A stretch of 64,000 nucleotides of DNA, from positions 16,882,001-16,946,000 of the forward strand of contig CANTUV010000024.1 of NCBI GenBank assembly GCA_947685225.1, written 5' to 3'. The translations under genes and the position numbers were made by a program. The number at the start of each line of letters is the position of its first letter. The stretch's first letter is position 1. This document shows positions 35,251 to 46,985 of the stretch, one piece after another. The DNA comes from Garcia nutans. Lineage: Eukaryota; Streptophyta; Magnoliopsida; Malpighiales; Euphorbiaceae. The notes under the pieces are model-generated. The model did not search any database. It had not been told where the DNA came from and saw nothing but the letters and a program-made list of their open reading frames with translations.

Positions 35251-36240
35251 AATTAGCGACTAATCTGCGACCAACTATTTTTCTCGCAAATCAGCGAGCC
35301 ATTTAGCGACTAATTAGCGACCAATTACTTTAAAATAGAAAATGAAATTAATTTCTCGCTAATCCGTCGCTATATTCTCGCAAATTAGCGACTAATCTGC
35401 GACTAACTATTTTTTCTCGCAAATCAGCGAGCCATTTAGCGACTAATTAGCGACCAATTACTTTAAAATAGAAAATGAAATTAATTTCTCGCTAATCCGT
35501 CGCTATATTCTCCCAAATTAGCGACTAATCTGCGACTAACTATTTTTCTCGCAAATCAGCGAGCCATTTAGCGACTAATTAGCGACCAATTACTTTAAAA
35601 TAGAAAATGAAATTAATTTCTCGCTAATCCGTCGCTATATTCTCGCAAATTAGCGACTAATCTACGACTAACTATTTTTCTCGCAAATCAGCGAGCCATT
35701 TAGCGACTAATTAGCGACCAATTACTTTAAAATAGAAAATGAAATTAATTTCTCGCTAATCCGTCGCTATATTCTCGCAAATTAGCGACTAATCTGCGAC
35801 TAACTATTTTTCTCGCAAATCAGCGAGCCATTTAGCGACTAATTAGCGACCAATTACTTTAAAATAGAAAATGAAATTAATTTCTCGCTAATTCGTCCCT
35901 ATATTCTCGCAAATTAGCGACTAATCTGCGACTAACTATTTTTCTCGCAAATTAGCGAGCCATTTAGCGACTAATTAGCTACCAATTACTTTAAAATAGA
36001 AAATGAAATTAATTTCTCGCTAATTCGTCGCTATATTCTCGCAAATTACCGACTAATCTGCGACTAACTATTTTTCTCGCAAATCAGCGAGCCATTTAGC
36101 GACCAATTACTTTAAAATAGAAAATAAAATTAATTTCTCGCTAATCCGTCGCTATATTCTCGCAAATTAGCGACTAATCTGCAACTAACTATTTTTCTCG
36201 CAAATTAGCAAGCCATTTAGCGACTAATTAGCGACCAAAA
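35251..36240. repeat. 132-bp tandem array inside the CACTA element
   Basis: About 7.5 copies of a unit starting AATTAGCGACTAATCTGCGA at 35251, 35383, 35516, 35648, 35780, 35912, 36044 and 36165. Steps are 132-133 bp, with the last 121 bp because of a small deletion. Copies are nearly identical. Each unit holds about nine GCGAC/TCGC motifs of the subterminal type, so the array is an amplified piece of the subterminal region. Confidence 0.92.
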
Positions 36241-36766
36241 ACTTTCCAATAAAAAATAAACACATTCTTTGCTAATTTGTCGTAAATTAGTCGTAACGTC
36301 GTCGTTGATTGTCGGCGCCAAAATTTGGCCCAAAATTCAGCGACACATTCAGCGAGAAACGACCTTTTATCGCTATTCAGCGACAGATTCTACGACTATT
36401 TTTTTTGTCGTTAATCAGCGACACATTTAGCGACCCATTCAGCGACGGAATGTTAGAAAGACGCTTATCTTGATTCTTTGTCGTAAATTTGTCGTTGATA
36501 AAGTCGCTAATCAGCGACAAAATAAGAGTTGTCGCAGAATGCGTCGCTGATTGCGCTTTTTTTTGTAGTGATTGCTTTGTTAGGATTGCTTGGTGGAGAT
36601 TTAAGAAGAAGAGAAGTTTGACTTGTCTTCATTTTCTCTTCTTTGCTTGGTGTGGCCGGCTACCAAAGGGAAAGAGAGAGCAAGTGAGGTGTTTTGATTT
36701 CTAACATCAAATTGAAGGAAGAATCAAAGGATTAAGTTGGAGATTTGTGAAATTTCTTCATTTAAG

Positions 36767-36772
36767 GTAAGT
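36767..36772 (+). promoter_or_regulatory. splice-donor-like site of LARD 5' LTR
   Basis: GTAAGT after CATTTAAG; the same site is at 42738 in the 3' LTR and corresponds to those in LTR-F, LTR-G and LTR-J. Confidence 0.5.
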
Positions 36773-37114
36773 ACTTTCTTGTTTTCCTTTGTTATTGTTG
36801 AAGTTGTGTTTGAGATGAGTTGTGATTTGTTGATATTATGAATTGGTGTGTTTGAGATGTGTTTATAAGTGTTGAAATGGATTGTAAGTCAAAAAGGTTA
36901 AATTGGTGTTGGTTTTGTTTGAAGATTGATGTTGGTTTAGGGTTTGATGTGGTAAGTGATTGATTGTATGGTTGATATAGTGTTAATGTGAATAATTGTG
37001 ATGAATATGTGTTAATAACATTGATTACATCCATTTGAATGAGGTTGTATTGTGCATAATGTGTTTTTATTCAATCAAAAGAGAGTTGGCCATATTTAGG
37101 GTTTGTATACATGA

Positions 37115-37305
37115 GAGACACGGCCACACCAAGGAAGAGACACGGCCAAACTAAAGGATTTTTGAGAGACACGGCCAAGTCTATGGAAATTTGGCCGTGT
37201 TGGATGATTTTTGGAGAAGACACGGCCGTGTCCCTTGCCCATGTTTGATTCTATTGCTTTTGGTTGAGAGACACGGCCACAAGCTTGGCCGTGTCCCTTG
37301 AGTGT
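37115..37305 (+). repeat. GACACGGCC/GGCCGTGTC array in LARD 5' LTR
   Basis: Seven to nine half-sites: GAGAGACACGGCC (five), TTGGCCGTGT (two) and the full palindrome ACACGGCCGTGT at about 37219. It uses the same GACACGGCCAAG core as the Athila LTR arrays. Confidence 0.9.
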
Positions 37306-39082
37306 GTTGGCTACTGTGAGTGTCCTTTGCTCTTCTTGCTTTGTTGAGATTGAACATACATATGATGATGCATATGACACTATACGAACAATGTTATGTG
37401 TTATGCATTGTGAATCTTGTGAATGGTAATGTGTTGTATGAATAATGTATTTTGTAATGTTACATCAATGATGCTATATGTAAAATGTGAAGGATATGAT
37501 GAGGTAATTGATTATGTATAGCTTGATGGGAGTAGTTCTTGAGGTAAGGGCAAACTTACCTAGATGCATGCTTTTATATGATTTTGAAACTTAAAACAAT
37601 GTTAAGTAAATTACTAAATTGTTAATACAATGTGACTAATGTTGTTATTTGTATAGTGTGAAAGCTATAAGGATCATCCTAAAAGGTATGTGCAATGCAA
37701 TTTGTTATGATAAATGTTTTAATAATGATCGAAATGAAACAAATGGATATGTTGTTTATATGACGATGAATTTGAGATACATGTGCAATGAAATTGATTA
37801 TGTATGCTTGAATGATGAAGTGTGTAATGTGAATTGAGACATCAAGAGATGTGGAACTAATGTTCTGAGATATAATGTGAGGTGAAGCCATTGTGATTGG
37901 CTATGATGATTCAATTGTGATAAAATAAGGCATGTTTGCCTAGATAATGATTCAATTGAGAATGAAATGGATAATGAAATAATAAATGAATTGTGTGACA
38001 TTTTCAGAGTTTGTTGTTGGTGGCATGCCTAATGATAGTAACAATCTCTTGAAGTTAGGTTGGGCTTGATCCTTGAAGCCAAGTTGGGTAGAAGTTTAAC
38101 ATGCTTTACTCCCCTTGAAGCTTGGTTGGGTCTAGTCCTTGAAGCCTAATTGAGATGTTACAACCCTTGAAGCTAGGTTGGATTGATTCTTGAAGCCAAG
38201 TTGGGTTGAGACTTAGCATGCTTTGTTCCCCTTGAAGCTTGGTTGAATCTAAATCCTTGAAGCCTAGTTGGGTCTATGATAATGATAAATGTGATAACAA
38301 AACCAAAGCATTAACTCTGAAAATTGAATGGCATATTAGTGTCTTTTGGGCCCGAGTCTGTCTTTGTTGTCAATGTGTTATACAAATGTTGAAATAAATG
38401 AGTAATGAGATCTATGATTGCCTTTGTTGGAAATGTGATTCATGAATGGTGGTAATGATTGCTTTCATTGGAAATGTGATTCATGATTGATGAATTGTAA
38501 ATAAAATAATGATATGAAGTATGATATGTAATATGTATATTGATATAATGATGGTGAATATTAGTGATGGATTGTGGTTGGTGTTAATGATATGTATATA
38601 TGTATACATAATATATGAGATTAGTAGAGATATTTGAAAGGTGCAATTCAAAAGGAAAAACATGATAAGAAACTAATGGTACATGAAAGTGATATTTCAT
38701 TATATGCTAGAATTTCTATAATGTATGTTTATATGTTATATTTGTACTACTAAGCTCTCGGGCTTAGCGCGGTTGTGTAATCGCGCAGGTGGATATGCGG
38801 TTGATCTGGAAGTCCAGCTGTTATGCCACGAGAAGAGTAAGAGTTTATCGAGACCAACTAGAGGGTGATGCATACATGTATAATTTTAAATTATGATATA
38901 TATGTAAGATCATTAAAAGTATAATGATTTTGTAAATGTTCTTTAAATTTATATATTGTGGTTTGAACTCTGTTAAAGGTTTTAAAAATTGTAACGAAAA
39001 GTGACATCCTTATACTTTATATACTTACTGTATGTATACTAGGTGTATGTATAGTACTTATATGGAGTATCGGGGTGTTACA

Positions 39083-42000
39083 ATTATTTTGGTATCAGAG
39101 CTTAGGTTCGAGATTCTTGGCCTAAGTGAACTTAAAAAAAAATTGAAATGTTTAAAGAGAATTAAAAAGAAGAGTTTTGGAATGTAATTGGTAATACATG
39201 CATATGCATTAACACCTAGGTTGGTCTCGGATGTGGCATTATATGAATGGTAGAATATCTGTGTTATATGAGATGGATGCTAGTGTGTGAATGATGTTTT
39301 ACATGAATGTAAAGCTAGAGAAAGAAATGATATGGATTCATATAAGTTTAATTGATAAATTGAAAAAAAAAATTTTGGAAATTTATGCAAGTAAAGTGAA
39401 TTGTTAAATGTGTTGAAATATAAAGAAATGAAAAGGAGAATAAAGTTGAAAATGAGTTGGAAACAAAATTAAGATAAGAGTATGTACTCTTTCCTCTACA
39501 CTTTAAATCCCTTTATAATAGAGTTTATGTTGGGTTTGCTAGATAGAGGAAATATTGTTGAATTGTTAATATTGAAAGATATGTTACTAAAATGAGGAGA
39601 GTATGGTGGAATATTGAATGAGTTGATTAGTATAGACAAAGTGTGACTATTTAAAGTTTGGGGTATATATAAAGTTAAGGTTTTGTTTAAAGGAAAAAGA
39701 GATGATATTGGTTAAGTAAGAATATAAATTGGTATTGTTATTTTAATGCAAACATTGTGAATTCAATGTTAGAAATGTGAGATGCTTGGATATTGTGAAA
39801 GCTCATGGTAATGGTGGTAATATGTGATATTTGAGATTTTTGAAATGAGCTTGATAATTGTGAAAATTATATGTTTTGATATTGCTTTGTGATATATATA
39901 TATATATATAAGATGTTTTTAAAGTTGATATTAAGAAAAGATGAGTTTGGCAAATTGAAGCTTAAGCGAAGTAGTAAGTTGAAAAGTTAAAGTTTTAGTG
40001 GAATTTGATAAAGATTATTTGGATATTGATGGTTTAATGTATATGCAATACATGAGCTAGATGAAATGACTAATATTGCGTATGAAAGTATTATGAATTG
40101 AACAATGTGATTGATGGTATGAAAATTTGTTTTGAAGTAAAAAGGGAAGTGAATAAGCGAATGAAAATGAGCTATTTTAAGTCACTATACTGCAAAGGGT
40201 AAAAATGGATATGGAAGTATATTAAATGTTTTTAAAGGCGAAAGTGAAAGAGATGTCACATTGGGAATGTGACCAAGATGGATGTGAAATGTTATTATAG
40301 TCAGAATATATATTTGTAGTGTGAATAAATACTGTACATCATATTGGAAGAATGAGAAGGATAGTATTTTAAAAAAAAAAGTGATAAACATTAAATTTGT
40401 ATTGAATGTATGAAAAAGGAAAATAAAAAAAGAGCATATATTTAAGTGTATACATGTATATAATATGTGAACTGAGTTTTCAATATGAATGAAATTATGA
40501 TATATAAACAAATGTATGAATCACATTATGAAGGTGACCTATGAATATGTATGTGGTATAATTATAGAATTAGTGATATGGAAAATGATGTTATATGTAT
40601 TAGTGGACCTAAGAGAGATTAGGTCTTGAATTGTATAAAGTTAGATGGATTATGTGATGGAAGTAAGTATGGAATGGACTTGAGTAATATTGGATAGTGG
40701 AAATTGTTATGGTGAGCATTGAACGTGATAATCATATGATATTTAGAGTTCCAAAGTATTCATATATGGAAACTGCATATGATTGAATGTGTATATAGTA
40801 ATATTGTTGAAACATGAACTAAGTTGATAAAGATCATATAATCGAGTGCAAATTGGTTTGAAATGGAGTTGGAATGTGTTAATTTCTGTTATACCAAAAA
40901 TGTAAAGAAGGAATATATAATTTTTGAGATACACCTTAGCCTTGTATTTGTAAAGATTGAGAATAAAGTTATAAAAGAACAGTATTGATTTAAAAGTTCC
41001 AGGCTTGAATATTAATCTCTTAAAGCCATGTGTTTTGTTCAGTATATTTAATCGGTTAATGTTGTTATCCATAGATTTGGATTTTAGATAAAATGATTGT
41101 AATACAGATTTGGTGAGATTGAAAACTTTATTTGAGTAGTTAAAAGTTATGATGGATAAAGTTGTACTTTATCATTTTATGTTAAAAATTTGGTTATAGT
41201 TGTGAAGGTAAAGAGAGAAAAAGGAAATTATGGAAATGTGTTGAGTTATGGATAATATGAAAAAAAAGATAATCAAATTAAATATAATAATGATACGAAT
41301 TGTGAAGAGATATTAAAAAGGGAGAAATTATAAAATATGACTGAAAGTTATACTGAATATGTTTATGGTATGTAACTTGAGGTTTAAGTGAATAACTATG
41401 TGTATATTAAAAGATAATTTTAAGTGATTTGTTATTATGATAATTTGATTGAATATGGATCGGAAGAGATCAGGAATTGAATATAAATTAATTGTTGGTA
41501 GGAATTGAACAAGATTGGAATGTGGGTATATTGTGGCAGATAGATCAAGTGATCTGGATTTGGCTAAGAATTATGAATCACTATTGAGATTTAATGTGTA
41601 TAGTTTTACTAAGAGTATAATTATTTTCATGATAATGTATATGACGCAAAATTTTAGAGTGTGTTTGGACATGAATGAATGGAATTATAGTAGTTATAAA
41701 TTATGATATAAAGGGAAAAGATTGGTTATTTACAAAATAAGTTGAAAGGTAGTGTATTGATATATAAGTTAAGTGAAAAGCATGCTAAAGAAGTAACTCC
41801 ATTTGTGAAAAATAAGGATCTTGTTATCCATTGAGGTTTGATAAACGTCTATTGAGATAGTAATTGTAATGACGGGATAATTAATGCTCAGATATAAACC
41901 AATGGTTTCTAAGGTTAAAGTTAAGAGGGTAATTACAAAGAGATGAAGGAACAAATTATATTAAATATAAAGATTGGACGAAGTGTAAGTGTGCTATAAA

Positions 42001-42285
42001 ATGATCTGATTATTGTATAAAGACATTAATAGGAAATGTAATGAGTTCTTTTAAATGTTTGATCAAGGAAGTGATAAGATGTATAAACGTATAGAATGAT
42101 GAGTTATGGAATATAGAGAAGATGGTTGATTAAAAAGGGGAGAGTTGAAATTATATGGTTTGGTGACATAATAACTTAAGCATATAATTAACTTCATATG
42201 GAAGTTAAGATAACATTTTGTTAAGAATGGATTGTTATGATACTGATAATTTCGAGGACGAAATTTCTTTTTAGAGGGGGAGAAT
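39083..42285 (+). other. noncoding internal region of the LARD
   Basis: Primer-binding site TGGTATCAGAGCTTAGG (39090-39106, initiator-Met tRNA type) lies 7 bp after the LTR. Polypurine tract TTAGAGGGGGAGAAT (42271-42285) abuts the 3' LTR. Only short frames occur between, none recognisable as gag or pol. The composition is very rich in TATG/AATG. Confidence 0.88.
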
Positions 42286-45066
42286 TGTAATATCCCCAAA
42301 TGTGTCCTAGAAGTATTGATGAAATTGTTGTTTGATTTGAATTAAATGTTTATGTGTTTTTGGAAAGGAACGATGTATTTTGAGATAATGTATATGTTGG
42401 GTATATGGTAATATATATAACATATATGTTGGTCAAAAGGGATGGTCAATGGAAGAGGATATTTATTTGTGATATGTGAAATTACTTAAATGGGCATATA
42501 AGTGACAAGAGTTAAGTTAAATGGATGAGGGCAATTTGGTAATTGCTTTGTTAGGATTGCTTGGTGGAGATTTAAGAAGAAGAGAAGTTTGACTTGTCTT
42601 CATTTTCTCTTCTTTGCTTGGTGTGGCCGGCTACCAAAGGGAAAGAGAGAGCAAGTGAGGTGTTTTGATTTCTAACATCAAATTGAAGGAAGAATCAAAG
42701 GATTAAGTTGGAGATTTGTGAAATTTCTTCATTTAAGGTAAGTACTTTCTTGTTTTCCTTTGTTATTGTTGAAGTTGTGTTTGAGTTGAGTTGTGATTTG
42801 TTGATATTATGAATTGGTGTGTTTGAGATGTGTTTATAAGTGTTGAAATGGATTGTAAGTCAAAAAGGTTAAATTGGTGTTGGTTTTGTTTGAAGATTGA
42901 TGTTGGTTTAGGGTTTGATGTGGTAAGTGATTGATTGTATGGTTGATATAGTGTTAATGTGAATAATTGTGATGAATATGTGTTAATAACATTGATTACA
43001 TCCATTTGAATGAGGTTGTATTGTGCATAATGTGTTTTTATTCAATCAAAAGAGAGTTGGCCATATTTAGGGTTTGTATACAGGAGAGACACGGCCACAC
43101 CAAGGAAGAGACACGGCCAAACTAAAGGATTTTTGAGAGACACGGCCAAGTCTATGGAAATTTGGCCGTGTTGGATGATTTTTGGAGAAGACACGGCCGT
43201 GTCCCTTGCCCATGTTTGATTCTGTTGCTTTTGGTTGAGAGACACGGCCACAAGCTTGGTCGTGTCCCTTGAGTGTGTTGGCTACTGTGAGTGTCCTTTG
43301 CTCTTCTTGCTTTGTTGAGATTGAACATACATATGATGATGCATATGACACTATACGAACAATGTTATGTGTTATGCATTGTGAATCTTGTGAATGGTAA
43401 TGTGTTGTATGAATAATGTATTTTGTAATGTTACATCAATGATGCTATATGTAAAATGTGAAGGATATGATGAGGTAATTGATTATGTATAGCTTGATGG
43501 GAGTAGTTCTTGAGGTAAGGGCAAACTTACCTAGATGCATGCTTTTATATGATTTTGAAACTTAAAACAATGTTAAGTAAATTACTAAATTGTTAATACA
43601 ATGTGACTAATGTTGTTATTTGTATAGTGTGAAAGCTATAAGGATCATCCTAAAAGGTATGTGCAATGCAATTTGTTATGATAAATGTTTTAATAATGAT
43701 CGAAATGAAATAAATGGATATGTTGTTTATATGACGATGAATTTGAGATACATGTGCAATGAAATTGATTATGTATGCTTGAATGATGAAGTGTGTAATG
43801 TGAATTGAGACATCAAGAGATGTGGAACTAATGTTCTGAGATATAATGTTAGGTGAAGCCATTGTGATTGGCTATGATGATTCAATTGTGATAAATAAGG
43901 CATGTTTGCCTAGATAATGATTCAATTGAGAATGAAATGGATAATGAAATAATAAATGAATTGTGTGACTAATGTGTTATTCCATTTTCAGAGTTTGTTG
44001 TTGGTGGCATGCCTAATGATAGTAACAATCTCTTGAAGTTAGGTTGGGCTTGATCCTTGAAGCCAAGTTGGGTAGAAGTTTAACATGTTTTACTCCCCTT
44101 GAAGCTTGGTTGGGTCTAGTCCTTGAAGCCTAATTGAGATGTTACAACCCTTGAAGCTAGGTTGGATTGATTCTTGAAGCCAAGTTGGGTTGAGACTTAG
44201 CATGCTTTGTTCCCCTTGAAGCTTGGTTGAATCTAAATCCTTGAAGCCTAGTTGGGTCTATGATAATGATAAATGTGATAACAAAACCAAAGCATTAACT
44301 CTGAAAATTGAATGGTATATTAGTGTCTTTTGGGCCCGAGTCTGTCTTTGTTGTCAATGTGTTATACAAATGTTGAAATAAATGAGTAATGAGATCTATG
44401 ATTGCCTTTGTTGGAAATGTGATTCATGAATGGTGATAATGATTGCTTTCATTGGAAATGTGATTCATGATTGATGAATTGTAAATAAAATAATGATATG
44501 AAGTATGATATGTAATATGTATATTGATATAATGATGGTGAGTATTAGTGATGGATTGTGGTTGGTGTTAATGATATGTATATATGTATATATAATATAT
44601 GAGATTAGTAGAGATATTTGAAAGGTGCAATTCAAAAGGAAAAACATGATAAGAAACAAATGGTACATGAAAGTGATATTTCATTATATGCTAGAATTTC
44701 TATAATGTATGTTTATATGTTATATTTGTACTACTAAGCTCTCGGGCTTAGCGCGGTTGTGTAATCGCGCAGGTGGATATGCGGTTGATCTGGAAGTCCA
44801 GCTGTTATGCCACGAGAAGAGTAAGAGTTTATCGAGACCAACTAGAGGGTGATGCATACATGTATAATTTTAAATTATGATATATATGTAAGATCATTAA
44901 AAGTATAATGATTTTGTAAATGTTCTTTAAATTTATATATTGTGGTTTGAACTCTGTTAAAGGTTTTAAAAATTGTAACGAAAAGTGACATCCTTATACT
45001 TTAAATACTTACTGTATGTATACTAGGTGTATGTATAGTACTTATATGGAGTATCGGGGTGTTACA
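42286..45066 (+). mobile_element. 3' LTR of the LARD
   Basis: Intact 2781-bp copy, TGTAATATCC...GGTGTTACA, with leader (42620), splice-donor-like site (42738), GACACGGCC array (43085-43275), CTTGAAGCC repeats (44030-44260) and the GCGCGGTTGTGTAATCGCGC palindrome (44751-44770). Confidence 0.92.
43085..43275 (+). repeat. GACACGGCC/GGCCGTGTC array in LARD 3' LTR
   Basis: Same arrangement as in the 5' LTR. One half-site differs (GGTCGTGTC for GGCCGTGTC at about 43258). Confidence 0.9.
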
Positions 45067-45359
45067 ATAAGACACCCACCGAAAGGTAGAAACATGTCCT
45101 TTACATTGGTCCAAAATATAAAAGCAATTTAAATTAAATAATATTTAACTAATGAGGTGCCCACAAGGTGGAAAACATACCTCTTATAATTTTAATACTA
45201 AAACAAATAAATAATAATCATGATAATAAAGAAAATATCCATCCATAATAAATTAAATAAATCAAGTATTGAAAATAAATCAATCGTCAAAATATATAAT
45301 AAATTACATAATCAAATCTAAAATTACATAAAGTAATAAATATACAAATTTAGGTTTAT

Positions 45360-46340
45360 GCCTTAATTTAGAGTTCTTTAATTAATAATTAGGGTTTTGG
45401 GATTTTAGAATTATTGTTGTTATTATTTAGGCTACTGTAAAGATTTTGAAAAATTGGAATGAATTAGGGTTTTATACATTTAAAAAGTTAGTAGGGTTCT
45501 TTGATTGATCAAATTAGGGTTTAAGGGTGACATCATGAAATTAGGGTTTTGAAATCTTAAGACATTAGGTTTATAATTCATGTTTAATGGATTGTTATTT
45601 TAAGTTTGGTTTAGATTTACTAAATTAGGTTTTAAGTTCACTGAATTAGGGTTTAGGAAAACTTAGGGTTTACTGTTTTGGTTTTTCGAGAAATTTAGGG
45701 TTTTTGGTATTTTAGAAAACATGTTTAGTTTTAGGGTTTAAGAAAACTGTTTAGAGTTTTATAAAAATAATTATGATTTTTAGAAAACGTAAAGAAGACT
45801 AAGATTTGGAGATTTAAGAAAACATTTGGAAATTTTAGACAAAAAGTTATGGTTTAGATGAAAAATAGTTGGGGGAAAACAATTTACAGTTTTGAAGCTT
45901 TTGGAAACAGAAGAAACACTTTAGGTTTTTTAAGGCATTTTTTTTTGGAAGAAGAACAAATAATTTAAGGTTTTTAAGGTTTTGGAAACAGAAGAAACAC
46001 TTTTAGGGTTTTTAAGATTTTTTTAAAAAGAAGAAAAGATAATTTAGGTTTTTAAGGTTTTTGGAAACATGAGAGTAATTTAGGGTATTTTTTAAGTTTT
46101 GGAAACAGGAGAGAAATAATTTAGGTTTTTTAAGGTTTTGGAAACAGAAGAAACACTTTTAGGGTTTTTAAGATTTTTTTAAAAGCATAAAAGATAATCT
46201 AGGTTTTTAAGGTTTTTGGAAATAGAAGAGTAATTTAGGGTTTTTTTTTTTGAAGTTTTGGAAATGGGAGAGAAATATTTTAGGGTTTTAAGTTTTCTGG
46301 AAAGAGAAGAACAGTTTTAGGGTTTTGAAGTTTTGATCAT
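45360..46340 (-). repeat. TTTAGGGTTT-type motif blocks in LTR-C
   Basis: Many TTAGGGTTT or TTTAGGTTTTTAAGG motifs. Within 45960-46290 a unit of about 157 bp (containing GGAAACAGAAGAAACACTTT and TAGGGTTTTTAAGATTTTTT) is present twice in tandem, with further diverged pieces. In element orientation these are AAACCCTA motifs. Confidence 0.75.
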
Positions 46341-46683
46341 TGACTAATGGCTACTGGATGAATGTATGATTTAATGTAAAATATATTATTAAATTTAATA
46401 ATTTTGGTTACTTAAAATAAAACAAACGATGGAAACATTGTAAATAACATTAAATCAAAATTTATAATCAAACCTCCGTTCGTTGGTTCCTCCACAATTT
46501 GCTTCTGGATGAACAAAGACAAAGGCAGCGTTGCTACCTTTGAATGGATTGTTAATTGCTTTCTTGTTGCTAATGTCTCTTATGCTAGGGTTTTTCTGTC
46601 TCTTTTTTACTCCAGTAAAGACTAATCTTTCCGATCCAATCAAAGTCTAATTTTGGATCCCTTAATTCTGAGTTTTAAAGTGT

Positions 46684-46691
46684 TATTTATA
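46684..46691 (-). promoter_or_regulatory. TATA box of LTR-C
   Basis: TATAAATA in reverse, about 100 bp downstream (in element orientation) of the GCAGGAAATTTC array. Confidence 0.5.
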
Positions 46692-46789
46692 GGAAAAATC
46701 ATAAACCTAATTCTAATTGTTTAAGGAAATTAAAACCAAAACCAAATAGAATTTGGTTTTGAAAAAACTACGTTAGAAAATTTTACTGG

Positions 46790-46985
46790 CAAAAAACTTG
46801 CTGCGGACCAAAAATTGCGGCTGCGAGGAAATTTCTGCCGGCGGGCGCCAATTCGCTGCAAGAATTTCCTATGGCAAATTGGCCCAAGGCCATTTCGCCG
46901 CAAGTATTTCCTGCGACGAAATGGCCAATGGCCAATTTGTCCATAGGAATGGCCTGCGGCCAATTCACCTTCGACGACGAATTTT
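46790..46985 (-). repeat. GCAGGAAATTTCTTGCGGC motif array in LTR-C
   Basis: Direct and inverted copies of TTGCNGCAGGAAATT / AATTTCCTGCGGCGAA and GGCCAATTTGGCC-like palindromes (for example ATGGCCAATGGCCAAT at about 46919). The GC-rich array stands out in an AT-rich LTR. Diverged copies of the same motifs are in LTR-D. Confidence 0.8.

Larger units (their letters stand above)
31216..36570 (-). mobile_element. non-autonomous CACTA element carrying a gene fragment
   Basis: Termini CACTACAAAAAAAACAG and CTTTTTTTTGTAGTG are inverted repeats. The 3-bp target duplication ATT (31213-31215 and 36571-36573) is confirmed by the uninterrupted LARD 3' LTR, which has a single ATT at the same place (42542-42544). 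Subterminal regions (31230-31700 and 36240-36560) are packed with GCGAC/GTCGC motifs, as expected for transposase-binding subterminal repeats. The 5355-bp element has no transposase. It contains a captured DUF1680 exon (32088-32428, reverse), 5'-end-like DNA (33.7-34.3 kb), an AT-rich block and a 132-bp tandem array. Strand is given by the captured fragment. Confidence 0.92.
30957..39082 (+). mobile_element. 5' LTR of the LARD (interrupted)
   Basis: The LTR runs 30957-31215 and 36571-39082, with the CACTA element and a 3-bp ATT duplication between. It contains the GTGTGGCCGGCTACC leader (36650), splice-donor-like GTAAGT (36767), GACACGGCC array (37115-37305), four direct repeats of a CTTGAAGCC/TTGGTTGGGT motif (38050-38270) and the GCGCGGTTGTGTAATCGCGC palindrome (38769-38788). 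Confidence 0.88.
30957..45066 (+). mobile_element. complete LARD (large noncoding LTR retrotransposon), with CACTA insertion in its 5' LTR
   Basis: Both LTRs start TGTAATATCCCCAAATG and end GGGGTGTTACA; the 5-bp target duplication ATAAG is exact (30952-30956 and 45067-45071). 5' LTR 30957-39082 (2.77 kb without the CACTA element), internal 39083-42285, 3' LTR 42286-45066 (2781 bp). By eye the LTRs differ at about two dozen positions plus a 14-bp indel, roughly 1%, so the insertion is fairly recent. The internal 3.2 kb holds a primer-binding site and polypurine tract but no gag or pol. The end of the internal region (TTTCGAGGACGAAATTTC) matches the Tekay element at 53.16 kb, which suggests mobilisation by Tekay proteins. 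Confidence 0.9.

Noticed and set aside
35251..36240. Regular 132-bp repeats as a possible CRISPR array
   Set aside because: The whole unit is repeated with no unique spacers, inside a plant CACTA element.
37096..44668. Small frames duplicated at 37.1-38.7 and 43.0-44.7 kb as a repeated gene family
   Set aside because: They are the same positions in the two LTRs of one LARD; noncoding LTR sequence.
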